A DNA stretch of 28,380 nucleotides from CAWBRT01 sp050015355 (GTDB taxonomy: Bacteria > Acidobacteriota > Terriglobia > Terriglobales > Acidobacteriaceae), in NCBI GenBank assembly GCA_050015355.1, contig JBEKBO010000065.1, forward strand, positions 1 through 28,380, in the 5' to 3' direction. The position numbers were made by a program, and so were the translations under genes. The notes beneath the pieces were generated by a model. That model saw only the letters and a program-made list of their open reading frames with translations. It did no database searches and was not told the DNA's origin. This document shows positions 14,941-22,525 of this stretch, in pieces. How positions within the stretch are numbered: position 1 is the first letter of the stretch; each line of letters opens with the position of its first letter.

Positions 14941-15471
14941 ATGATCCGTTCCTACAGAGGAATCACGCCAACCATTCCGCCGTCCTGCTACGTGGACGAA
15001 TCGGCCCAGGTGATTGGCGACGTGGTGCTGGCCGAGAACGTCAGCGTCTGGCCGTGCGCCGTGCTGCGCGGCGACGTCAATTCGATTCGCGTTGGCGCCA
15101 ACAGCAATATTCAGGACTGCTCGGTTCTGCATGGACAGACTGACCTGTATCGCGTCGAACTTGGCGAATGGGTCACGGTCGGGCATAGAGCCACGCTGCA
15201 CGGCTGCACCATCGAAGATAGCTGCGTGATTGGGATTGGCGCCATCGTTCTGAACGGCGCCCGCGTCGGTCACGACTCGATCCTTGCCGCCGGTACCCTG
15301 ATCCCGGAGAATGCGGTTGTCGAACCGGGTTCGCTGTGGATGGGTTCGCCGGGCAAGTTCCGCCATGCTATCAATGACAAGGACCGCGAAAGAATTCTCT
15401 GGAACGCACGCAACTACTTCGGCCTTCGCGAGAAGTACCTGCAAGAACTCGCGGCCACCAAGGGACGTTAA
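14941..15471 (+). CDS. Gamma-carbonic anhydrase family protein (left-handed beta-helix)
   Basis: This 176-residue hexapeptide-repeat protein is of the gamma-carbonic anhydrase/YrdA/PaaY group. The beta-helix repeats run from about 20 to 130. The three metal-binding histidines are in place: His64 (SVLHG), His82 and His87 (VGHRATLHGC). RGDVNSIRVG and NIQDCSVLH match the family closely. It may hydrate CO2, but many close relatives show little or no such activity, so function is open. The ATG at 14941 was chosen because it has a good site (AAGGAG, 9 bases) and the family's usual N-terminus. The upstream frame would run through repeats. Confidence 0.9.
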   Translation: MIRSYRGITPTIPPSCYVDESAQVIGDVVLAENVSVWPCAVLRGDVNSIRVGANSNIQDCSVLHGQTDLYRVELGEWVTVGHRATLHGCTIEDSCVIGIGAIVLNGARVGHDSILAAGTLIPENAVVEPGSLWMGSPGKFRHAINDKDRERILWNARNYFGLREKYLQELAATKGR

Positions 15472-15885
15472 CCAGCCCTCACCCCAGAATGTCATCCTGA
15501 GCGGTCGGGTGGCCCACATCCGCGAATGTGGGAATCGAAGAGGCTGAGGCGGTCGGGTGGCCCATTCTAGCCCGCTGTTGGCTAGAGTGGGGTAGTTGCT
15601 CGCTGGTGTAGGGAAGCGACGCCACAGCAATATCAATCGTGTCATCCTGAGCGTAGCGAAGGGTCCCATCCAACTTTACTGATCCGCGCTTTCTAGGTTT
15701 TTCTGATCCGTACCCCCAGTCCTTTCTTTCGGCGCAGTCCGCACAAACGAGGGTCTCCATTCTTCTCGCGCCTGTTAAGATCATATTTTGCCGAGGGTGC
15801 CCCACCTTCCGCGTCGCGCAGTTCGACGCTAAGGTGGGAGACGAACTCCGGCCAGACCCAAACTGACATTGAGAACTGAATCGAA
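15472..15885. repeat. Repeat-filled gap between carbonic anhydrase and hisS (family A copies 14-16 and two GTCATCCTGAGCG elements)
   Basis: No gene is seen in these 414 bases. Family A copies are at 15505-15535 (CCCACAT/ATGTGGG), 15554-15597 (CCCATTCTAGCC/GGCTAGAGTGGGG, matching 17202-17246) and 15795-15841 (ACCTT-GCGTCG/CGACGC-AAGGT). GTCATCCTGAGCG appears at 15490-15502 and 15641-15653, the second continuing TAGCGAAGGGTCCC; both face the same way. The hisS promoter must lie near 15840-15885 or further upstream, but no clear -35/-10 was found. Confidence 0.8.
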
Positions 15886-17163
15886 ATGATTAAAGCCGTT
15901 CGCGGTACCCGCGATCTCCTGCCTCCTGACACCGATCTCTGGAACTTTGTCGAGGCCCGTGTGCGCGAGGTCTTCCGCAACTACAACTTCCGCGAAATCC
16001 GCACCCCCGTCTTCGAAAGTACAGAGCTATTCGCCCGCGGCGTCGGTGAAGAGACCGACATCGTCTCCAAGGAGATGTTCACCTGGGAAGACCGCGCCCG
16101 TGCCGCCAGCGAGAAGCCGCAGTCCTTGTCCCTGCGGCCGGAAGCGACTTCAGGCATCGTTCGCGCCTACATTGAGCACGATCTGAACCGCACGGGTCTG
16201 TTGCAGAAGCTTTACATGATGGGGCCGATGTTCCGTCGCGAGCGCCCGCAGAAAGGCCGCTACCGACAGTTTTTCCAGATTGACGCCGAGGTCATCGGAC
16301 CGCCTTCGTCGGGCAGCGAGCTGCCGGTGCGCGATGCCGAAATCATCGACATGCTCACCGCGATTCTCGATGCCGTCGGTCTCACAGGCTGGTCGCTCGA
16401 ACTGAACTCGGTCGGCTGCCCCAAGTGTCGTCCGCTGTATAACCAGGCTTTGCGTGAGGCCCTGGCCAATGTGAAGGACAAGATGTGTGTCGATTGCCGG
16501 CGCCGCGCCGAAACCAATCCGCTGCGCGTTCTCGACTGCAAAGTGCCGGAAGACCAGCCCATCATCGATGCGCTGCCCAAGATCAGCCAGTACCTCGACG
16601 AAGACTGCCGCAAGAATTTTGCCGAAGTCCGCGCCATCCTCGACAGCATGGCGATCGCCTACACCATCAATGAGCGCATGGTTCGCGGCCTGGACTATTA
16701 CACGCGTACCACATTCGAGTTCACCCACGGCGAACTCGGCGCGCAGAGCGCCGTGCTCGGCGGCGGCCGCTACGACGGACTATCGGAGTTGCTCGGAGGA
16801 CCCAGAGCTCCGGCAACCGGCTTCGCCATCGGCGAGGACCGCCTGGTGCTGGCGTTGCAGGCCCAGTCGCCGCCGCCTCCACAAGCGCCCGCGGCCTACA
16901 TCATTCCGCTCGGCGCGGGCATGAACCGCCACGCCCTCAAGTTGGCGCGCGAACTCCGCCGCAATGGTCTGATCGTCGATGTCGGAGACGAGAGCTTTCG
17001 CCTGAAGAAAGGCTTTGAGGCCGCCGGCAAGCTGGGGGCGAAATATGCCGTCCTGGTGGGCGAAAACGAAGTTGCCAGCGATACTTTTGCGGTCAAAAAC
17101 CTTGGCAGCGGAGAGCAGGTTGCGGTTGCCCGCGCCCAACTCGAGGCCAAGCTGCAACAATAG
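15886..17163 (+). CDS. hisS: Histidyl-tRNA synthetase
   Basis: This class II synthetase charges tRNA-His with histidine. The 425-residue protein has the N-terminal VRGTRDLLP, motif 1 region (FREIRTPVFE), motif 2 (MFRRERPQKGRYRQF), the HisRS-specific GLDYYTRTTFE loop and motif 3 (GGGRYDGLSELLGG...TGFAIGEDR). An anticodon-binding domain follows (about 335-425). A Cys cluster (GCPKC and CVDC, about 178-205) is as seen in many bacterial HisRS of this type. Length is normal. The start at 15886 fits the conserved N-terminus. aspS, which often follows hisS, is not next to it. Confidence 0.97.
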   Translation: MIKAVRGTRDLLPPDTDLWNFVEARVREVFRNYNFREIRTPVFESTELFARGVGEETDIVSKEMFTWEDRARAASEKPQSLSLRPEATSGIVRAYIEHDLNRTGLLQKLYMMGPMFRRERPQKGRYRQFFQIDAEVIGPPSSGSELPVRDAEIIDMLTAILDAVGLTGWSLELNSVGCPKCRPLYNQALREALANVKDKMCVDCRRRAETNPLRVLDCKVPEDQPIIDALPKISQYLDEDCRKNFAEVRAILDSMAIAYTINERMVRGLDYYTRTTFEFTHGELGAQSAVLGGGRYDGLSELLGGPRAPATGFAIGEDRLVLALQAQSPPPPQAPAAYIIPLGAGMNRHALKLARELRRNGLIVDVGDESFRLKKGFEAAGKLGAKYAVLVGENEVASDTFAVKNLGSGEQVAVARAQLEAKLQQ

Positions 17164-17167
17164 CAAG

Positions 17168-17246
17168 GGTGCCCCATAGTAAGGGTGCCCATTCTGGCAG
17201 GCGGGTGGCCCATTCTAGCCCGCTGTTGGCTAGAGTGGGGTAGTTC
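17168..17246 (+). repeat. Hairpin repeat family A, copies 17 (degraded) and 18, at the hisS end
   Basis: 17168-17195 holds two broken left arms (GGGTGCCCCAT, GGGTGCCCATTCT). 17202-17246 is a full copy with CCCATTCTAGCC/GGCTAGAGTGGGG and TAGTT, identical over its core to 15554-15597. They start 5 bases after the hisS stop. Confidence 0.8.
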
Positions 17247-17303
17247 TTAGTTCGCGGCTGCGTTCACGCGACTGTATTCATTGATCTTTCAGGAGTGACT
17301 TCG

Positions 17304-17939
17304 ATGACCTTCGAGGTGTGGTTGGCGTTCGTGGCGGCCAGCGTCATTATGCTGTTAATTCCAGGCCCAACGGTGCTGATGGTGGTGGGCGACGCCTTGG
17401 CAAACCGTTCCCGGCGTGCCTGGGCCACGGTTGCCGGCGTCGTCATGGCCGACGCCACGGCGATGACCCTATCCTTAGCCGGTGCAGGAGCCTTGCTGCA
17501 AGCCTCCGCCGCCGCCTTTACCTTCATGAAGACACTCGGGGGCTTGTATCTCATCTACCTCGGGGTAAAGTCGATTCTAGGCGCGCGCAGCGCCGCGGCG
17601 CACGCGGGCGAGGTGGTTGCGGGTGATTCCGGGCCAACCATGCTGGCGCGCTTTGGCCGTGCGTACGCCGTAACCGTCCTGAATCCGAAGAGCATTCTTT
17701 TCTTCGTCGCCTTCGTGCCGCAATTCATGTCGGCGCAGGGGTCCTTCCTGGCGCAAAGCGGATTGCTGCTCGCCACCTTCACCTGCCTCAGCATGCTGAA
17801 TTCATCGATGTACAGCCTCATGGCAAGCCTGATCGGCGGCAGGCTGACGGCCGCATCCGCGCAGCGAAAGGTGAGCTATGCGGGCGGCTGCACGTTGATC
17901 GGAGCCGGCGCGCTGACGCTGGCCATCAGGCGGAGCTGA
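17304..17939 (+). CDS. LysE-family (RhtB-type) exporter
   Basis: This 211-residue inner-membrane protein has about six hydrophobic segments. The N-terminal LLIPGPTVLMVVGDALANRSRRA (PGP near residue 20) and the LGGLYLIYLGVKSI segment are typical of the LysE/RhtB amino acid exporters, as is LNPKSILFFVAFVPQF (about 130-145). The substrate is probably an amino acid or homoserine lactone, but that cannot be decided. The ATG at 17304 follows CAGGAG by 8 bases, so it is preferred to the GTG at 17295. The gene is alone, with a large palindrome after its stop. Confidence 0.9.
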   Translation: MTFEVWLAFVAASVIMLLIPGPTVLMVVGDALANRSRRAWATVAGVVMADATAMTLSLAGAGALLQASAAAFTFMKTLGGLYLIYLGVKSILGARSAAAHAGEVVAGDSGPTMLARFGRAYAVTVLNPKSILFFVAFVPQFMSAQGSFLAQSGLLLATFTCLSMLNSSMYSLMASLIGGRLTAASAQRKVSYAGGCTLIGAGALTLAIRRS

Positions 17940-17967
17940 GCCGGAATCCGCGGCCGTGTACAAGCTG

Positions 17968-18052
17968 TTTCACAACTCGGCTTGAAGGGGCGCGGTTTTT
18001 GAAGGGGAGCGGCTTCATCTGAAGCCGCTCCCCTTCAAGCCGAGTTGTGAAA
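17968..18052. repeat. Nested palindrome after the LysE-type gene
   Basis: The 23 bases at 17968-17990 (TTTCACAACTCGG...GAAGGGG) are fully complementary to 18030-18052. Inside, 18001-18017 (GAAGGGGAGCGGCTTCA) is fully complementary to 18020-18036. The two stems share CCCCTTC, so they compete: either the long outer or the inner hairpin forms. It ends 26 bases before the YciI-like start and is followed by AAAAGCTT. It may end the exporter transcript or control the next gene. Confidence 0.85.
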
Positions 18053-18078
18053 AAGCTTCTAGCCTGGAGATGCCAACG

Positions 18079-18369
18079 ATGCATTACCTCCTCTTTTACG
18101 AAGTTGTGGAAGGTTATGTCGAGAAGCGGGCGCAGTTCCGCGAACCACACATGAAACATGCCATGCAGGCGTTCGAACGCGGAGAACTGGTTCTGGCCGG
18201 CGCATTGGCGGACCCGGTAGACGGCGCCGTGCTTGTGTTCCGCGGTCCAACACCGCAATTCGCCGAGGCGTTCGCCAAGGGGGACCCCTATGTCATCAAC
18301 GGTCTCATCAAATCGTGGCGGGTGCGGAAGTGGATGACGGTCATTGGGGAAGGGCTGCCGCCCGTGTAG
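18079..18369 (+). CDS. YciI-like (YCII domain) small protein
   Basis: This 96-residue protein has the dimeric ferredoxin-like YCII pattern: a first strand MHYLLFYEVV, then KRAQFREPHMKHAMQAFERGELVLAGAL with the conserved H near 25 and 29, then GAVLVFRG, an acidic helix, and DPYVINGLIKSWRVRKW. Members include YciI and, in a distant branch, ring-cleaving or chlorohydrolase-like enzymes; most have no known reaction. The ATG at 18079 is 9 bases after GGAG, so it is preferred to the ATG at 18070, which directly abuts that site. The gene sits alone behind the nested palindrome. Confidence 0.85.
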   Translation: MHYLLFYEVVEGYVEKRAQFREPHMKHAMQAFERGELVLAGALADPVDGAVLVFRGPTPQFAEAFAKGDPYVINGLIKSWRVRKWMTVIGEGLPPV

Positions 18370-18999
18370 GTGCCGGTGGTTGGCCCTGACGGCCTGTTTC
18401 TTACATAGCTGAACAAAAACCGCCACGCGCACCGTTGCCGCCCGCCGATCACAGCAGCACGCGCGAAAGCAGGTACGCCGTCGCCGTTGCCACGGTTACT
18501 CCGATCATACCGAAAGCGTGCGCACATCAGCCCGGCTCGCGGGTTGGCGGCGTACTGGGGCCGATGAATGCTGCGCCGGTAACGGCGGAAATGACGTGCG
18601 CATCGGCAGAAATTGTGGTATTTACAAGAACGAACAAACAGATGAAGGTGCCGTGCCAGGGTCTGTGACAATTCTCGCCCGGTCAACTCATGTCTTTAAC
18701 GTTGTCCGTGCGCGAGATCCATCGTGCCTCTGAGATCGAGTCATTAGTTTGTGCCCGAAAGGGCCATGGTGGTTCGATTAGGGCTGGCGAATTTCTTCGC
18801 AGCCCCAGAAAGTGTGCAAGCGTAACAAACGGCCCGACTTCGGAAGTTCTTCTGAGCCAGATGAACACCACAAAAAGCGTGGGATGAACGTCGTCAGCGC
18901 CAAGGGCGGTTGTGTACGTGGGCGGCGGCCGATGAAAGCCAGGTAGAACGAGGCACATTGCGCCGCATCGTCAATGTGGGGATAGGAGTGTAGCTGGGG
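18370..18999. other. Gene-poor stretch before the ABC transporter genes
   Basis: These 630 bases have no frame with a convincing product. The part next to 18449-18600 may be a remnant of a membrane protein gene (separate entry). About 18690-18999 contains only short frames with no recognisable features, and no hairpin repeat of the families seen elsewhere. An amino acid binding protein gene might be expected here but is not present. AGGAG at about 18985 lies 11 bases before the permease ATG. Confidence 0.4.
18449..18600 (-). pseudogene. Possible remnant of a small membrane protein gene
   Basis: On the minus strand a frame reads HVISAVTGAAFIGP..., meets TGA, then in the same frame continues CAHAFGMIGVTVATATAYLL to another TGA at 18449-18451. 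The last part looks like a membrane helix followed by a short basic end. Two coding-like pieces in one frame split by a stop suggest decay, but the length is too short to be sure and no family was recognised. Confidence 0.2.
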
Positions 19000-19737
19000 A
19001 TGAACTATCACTGGAACTGGTCGATTTTTCTGCAACCGGTCCCGTCCGGAGAGACAACGTACCTTGGCTGGCTGCTGGTCGGCCTGCAATGGACGGTGGC
19101 GTTGTCTCTCTGCTCCTGGTTCACCGCTCTCATCATCGGTACCCCTCTCGGTGTCATGCGCACGTTGCCCAACCGTTTCCTGTCAGGGTTGGCGGGGGCG
19201 TACGTGGCGGTCTTTCGGAACATTCCGCTGTTGGTGCAGTTGTTCATTTGGTACTTTGTCATCCCCGAGCTGGTGCCGGTAAAAATCGGTGACTGGTTCA
19301 AACAGTTGAATCCCGTTTTGCAGGAATTTGTCGCGGCGTGGCTGTGCCTGGGGCTGTTTACCTCCGCACGTATTGTCGAGCAGGTCCGCGCCGGAATTGA
19401 CTCGCTGGGCCGGGGACAAAGGGGCGCGGGACTCGCCATGGGCTTGACTCTCGGGCAGACCTATCGCCATGTTCTATTGCCGATGGGGTTTCGCATCATT
19501 CTGCCTCCGCTCACGTCAGAGTTTCTCAACTGCATTAAGAACTCGGCGGTCGCAACCACGATCGGGTTCGTTGAACTCTCCCGCCAGGCTCAGCAGTTGG
19601 TGGATTACACGGCGCAGCCGTTCGAGGCGTTCATCTCCGTCACCTTGCTCTATCTGGTCGTCAACAGCATCGTGATGTACTTCATGCGTTGGCTCGAGCG
19701 GCGCACGCGCGTTCCGGGATTCATGGTAGCCAAGTAA
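19000..19737 (+). CDS. Polar amino acid ABC transporter permease, GltJ-like
   Basis: This inner-membrane subunit is of a HisM/GltJ-type uptake system. The 245-residue protein has about five to six membrane helices and the conserved permease motif at 129-165 (ARIVEQVRAGIDSLGRGQRGAG...LGQTYRHVLLPMGFRIILPP), the loop that contacts the ATPase. The FRNIPLLVQLFIWYF and NSAVATTIGFVELSRQAQQ segments are characteristic of glutamate/aspartate-type permeases. The ATG is preceded by AGGAG at 11 bases. The next permease gene starts 10 bases after its stop, and the ATPase follows, so the three form one operon. No binding protein gene is nearby. Confidence 0.92.
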   Translation: MNYHWNWSIFLQPVPSGETTYLGWLLVGLQWTVALSLCSWFTALIIGTPLGVMRTLPNRFLSGLAGAYVAVFRNIPLLVQLFIWYFVIPELVPVKIGDWFKQLNPVLQEFVAAWLCLGLFTSARIVEQVRAGIDSLGRGQRGAGLAMGLTLGQTYRHVLLPMGFRIILPPLTSEFLNCIKNSAVATTIGFVELSRQAQQLVDYTAQPFEAFISVTLLYLVVNSIVMYFMRWLERRTRVPGFMVAK

Positions 19738-19746
19738 AGGCAAACG

Positions 19747-20424
19747 ATGTACGAATTCGACTGGAGTTCCATTCCCGGCGCGCTCCCCTTTCTGGTAAAG
19801 GGCGCAGTTATTACGCTCCAGATAACGCTGACGGCGGTAGTTTTCGGTGTTATTTGGGGCACACTGCTGGCGGTGGCGCGGCTCTCCTCCTGGGGTTTCC
19901 TGGCGAAACCCGCCGCGGCCTACGTCAACCTGCTTCGCTCCATCCCGTTCGTCATGGTGATTCTCTGGTTCTTCCTGATCGTGCCCCAGGCCATACAGGC
20001 AGTATTTGGCGGGGCTACGCGGGATATCCGGCTGACTTCCGCTCTGGTGGCCTTCTCGCTGTTTCAGGCGGCCTACTATTCGGAGATCATCCGCGCGGGA
20101 ATCCAGAGCGTCCCCAAGGGCTAGGCCCAGGCCGGCTATGCGCTCGGCATGGGTTATGGCCAAGTCATGGGCCTGATCGTGCTGCCCCAGGCCTTTCGCA
20201 ACATGGTCCCGCTGTTGTTGACGCAGACCATCATTTTGTTTCAGGACACCTCGCTGGTGTACGTGATCGGGCTGGCGGATTTCTTCGGCAGCGCCCAGAA
20301 AGTGGGCGAGCGCGACGGCCGGCTGGTGGAGCTATTGTTGTTTGCGGGCGCTATTTATTTCGTAATCTGCTCGGCGCTGTCTTACCTGGTCAAACGGCTG
20401 CAAGAGCAGAAGGTGACGGCATGA
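19747..20424 (+). pseudogene. Polar amino acid ABC transporter permease, GltK-like, with an in-frame TAG
   Basis: This second permease of the operon is related to GltK. Codon 126 is TAG (20122-20124); after it the same frame runs on for 99 more codons to TGA at 20422-20424. Both parts fit the family: FVMVILWFFLIVPQ before, and AGYALGMGYGQVMGLIVLPQAFRN and TLVYVIGL-type sequence (TSLVYVIGLADF) after. The stop falls within the ATPase-contact loop (SVPKG-stop-AQAGYALGM), where homologues often have Gln, so one C-to-T change of CAG explains it. Without read-through the product is cut before its last helices. AAAGG lies 6 bases upstream of the start. It overlaps the ATPase gene (ATGA). A sequencing error is possible. 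Confidence 0.85.
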
Positions 20425-21149
20425 TATCGATTCGCGACGTTTCCAAGTGGTACGGCAGCTTCCAGGTTCTCAAGGATTGCAGCACTGAAGTTAAGAAGGG
20501 AGAGGTCGTGGTCGTCTGCGGCCCTTCCGGCTCCGGCAAAAGCACGCTGATCAAGTGTGTCAACGGTCTTGAGCCGTTTCAAAAGGGCGAGATCATTGTC
20601 AACAGTACTTCCGTCGGCGATCGCAAGACCGACCTTCCCAAGCTGCGTGCGCACGTCGGAATGGTCTTCCAGCACTTCGAACTGTTTCCCCACATGACGG
20701 TCTTGGAAAACCTGACGATCGCCCAGATCAAGGTGCTCAAGCGGGGCAAAGAGGAAGCAGTGGAACGAGGCTTCAAACTGCTGGACCGTGTTGGGCTCAG
20801 GGACCAGGCCCACAAGCATCCGGGCGAACTTTCGGGCGGACAGCAGCAGCGTGTGGCCATTGCCCGAGCCTTGGCCATGGACCCCATATGCATGCTGTTC
20901 GACGAGCCCACCTCGGCTCTCGATCCGGAAATGATCAACGAAGTGCTCGATGTCATGGTCAAGCTCGCTCTCGAAGGCATGACCATGATGGTCGTGACTC
21001 ACGAGATGGGATTCGCCAGGAAAGTCGCGCATCGCGTCATCTTCATGGATCATGGATCAATTGTGGAGGACGCCGCCACAGACCACTTTTTCGGCGCGCC
21101 GCACTCGGAACGGGCGCAGTTGTTCCTCTCGAAAATTCTCAGCCACTGA
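20421..21149 (+). CDS. Polar amino acid ABC transporter ATP-binding protein, GltL-like
   Basis: This cytosolic ATPase drives amino acid uptake through the two permeases. The 242-residue protein is complete: Walker A GPSGSGKST (34-42), Q-loop in MVFQHFELFPHMTVLEN (81-97), signature LSGGQQQR (137-144), Walker B MLFDEP (158-163) and the H-loop in VVTHEMGFA. The FQ-x-FELFPHMTVLEN stretch is characteristic of glutamate/glutamine-type ATPases (GltL/GlnQ). The ATG overlaps the stop of the damaged permease gene, so coupling to it could be weakened by the early TAG. waaA starts 68 bases later. Confidence 0.95.
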   Translation: MISIRDVSKWYGSFQVLKDCSTEVKKGEVVVVCGPSGSGKSTLIKCVNGLEPFQKGEIIVNSTSVGDRKTDLPKLRAHVGMVFQHFELFPHMTVLENLTIAQIKVLKRGKEEAVERGFKLLDRVGLRDQAHKHPGELSGGQQQRVAIARALAMDPICMLFDEPTSALDPEMINEVLDVMVKLALEGMTMMVVTHEMGFARKVAHRVIFMDHGSIVEDAATDHFFGAPHSERAQLFLSKILSH

Positions 21150-21217
21150 GCAGTTCCGGCTGCTCAATCCGGCCGCGAAGCACACAGGCCTTTTGGCGCA
21201 ACCCTGCTCGCAATACA

Positions 21218-22525
21218 ATGGAAGCAGTGTACGTCATCTACAACCTGCTGCTGGCGGTTGCGTTGCTGGCCAGCGCTCCTTATTGGTTCGTTCGCCTGCT
21301 GCGGCAGGGGAAGTACCGTGAGGGAGTCGGTAACCGGCTCGGAATGCTGCCGCCTCATTTGCGTTCCTTGGCCGCGGCCGGCAAGCCGGTGATCTGGGTG
21401 CATGCGGTATCGGTTGGCGAAATTCTTGCCGTGGCTGGACTCATACAGGAAATGCGGAAGCGTTTCGCGGGCTACGCCATTGCCATCTCCACCACCACCA
21501 GCACGGGCCACAAGCTGGCGGGAGACCGCTTCGGTCTGGAGAATGTTTTTTTCTTCCCGCTCGATCTCAGCTTTGCCGTTCGCCGTTACATGCGCCTGCT
21601 TCGGCCAAAGCTGGTTGTAATTGCCGAAACCGAGTTCTGGCCCAATTTTCTGCGGGTCGCGCGCCGCTCCGGTGCGGCTGTTGCCGTTGTGAATGCGCGC
21701 ATTTCGGACCGTTCCTATCCGCGCTACAGAAGGTTTGCTTCTCTGCTGCGCGTCGTATTGCGGAGCGTGGACCGTTTCCTCGCGCAGACCGAAGAAGATG
21801 CACGCCGCCTTGCCGGCATTGGCGCCGAACAAGGCCGCATCCAGGTGGCGGGCAATCTCAAGTTCGACGCCGCTGCCCCGGCTGCCAAGCCTGAAGTCGG
21901 ACAATTGCTCGCGCGGCTGCAGGAAATCAGCGTCGGACCCATCGCCGTGCTCGGCAGCACGGTGGAAGGCGAAGAGCAGATGCTGGTTGCCACTCTCCGC
22001 GCCATCCTCGGGCGGCATCCGCGGGCCCTCGTCATACTTGCTCCACGGCATAAAGAGCGCTTCGACGCGGTTGCCGGGCTGCTGAGCAATTACGGCATTC
22101 CTTTCACCCGGCGCTCGTATCCGGAGTGGCCGCGGAACGTGACTTCCGGGAGCATTCTCCTGCTCGATACCATCGGAGAATTAGCGTCGATCTACTCGTT
22201 GGCATATGTTGCCTTTGTCGGCGGCAGCCTGGCCCCGCGTGGCGGACACAACATTCTGGAACCGGCTGGGTTCGGCATCCCGATCATCGTTGGACCGCAC
22301 ACCGAAAATTTCCGCGACATCGTGCAAAAGTTCGCCGACGGCGGCGGAGTCCTGGTAGTGCGCGATCAGCACGAACTTCAATCCGCGCTGCTCCGCCTGT
22401 TGTCTGATCCGGTGGAACGTAAGCAGCTCGGCGAACGCGCGCTGGAGATCCTGAAGGCGGACCAGGGAGCTACCGAGCGCACACTCGCCGAACTGGAAAA
22501 GCTGCTGGCCGGGAGGACAAACTGA
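21218..22525 (+). CDS. waaA: 3-deoxy-D-manno-octulosonic acid transferase (Kdo transferase)
   Basis: WaaA attaches Kdo to lipid IVA at the cytoplasmic face of the inner membrane, using CMP-Kdo. The 435-residue GT30 protein has an N-terminal membrane helix (about 4-25). The family block VIWVHAVSVGE follows (Glu68, the likely catalytic base), then ISTTTSTGH, AETEFWPNFL, NARISDRSYPRY, GNLKFD and GGSLAPRGGHNILEP (about 334-348). The ATG at 21218 gives the usual N-terminus; the frame stays open further upstream but enters the ATPase gene. No strong ribosome site is seen. The TGA overlaps the ATG of lpxK by one base, so the two are an operon. Whether it adds one or two Kdo cannot be told. Confidence 0.95.
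   Translation: MEAVYVIYNLLLAVALLASAPYWFVRLLRQGKYREGVGNRLGMLPPHLRSLAAAGKPVIWVHAVSVGEILAVAGLIQEMRKRFAGYAIAISTTTSTGHKLAGDRFGLENVFFFPLDLSFAVRRYMRLLRPKLVVIAETEFWPNFLRVARRSGAAVAVVNARISDRSYPRYRRFASLLRVVLRSVDRFLAQTEEDARRLAGIGAEQGRIQVAGNLKFDAAAPAAKPEVGQLLARLQEISVGPIAVLGSTVEGEEQMLVATLRAILGRHPRALVILAPRHKERFDAVAGLLSNYGIPFTRRSYPEWPRNVTSGSILLLDTIGELASIYSLAYVAFVGGSLAPRGGHNILEPAGFGIPIIVGPHTENFRDIVQKFADGGGVLVVRDQHELQSALLRLLSDPVERKQLGERALEILKADQGATERTLAELEKLLAGRTN

Noticed and set aside
199..17246. The regular hairpins as a CRISPR array
   Set aside because: Copies are scattered across 17 kb, spacing is irregular, sequences vary, and there are no cas genes.
18683..18958. A 91-codon minus-strand frame before the ABC genes
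   Set aside because: It contains a short hydrophobic run but no family signal, ribosome site or partner; more likely spacer.
19689..20420. Upstream open extension of the ATPase frame across the damaged permease gene
   Set aside because: The permease reading has clear family similarity on both sides of its TAG; the other frame has no recognisable protein sequence, and the ATPase fold starts at 20421.
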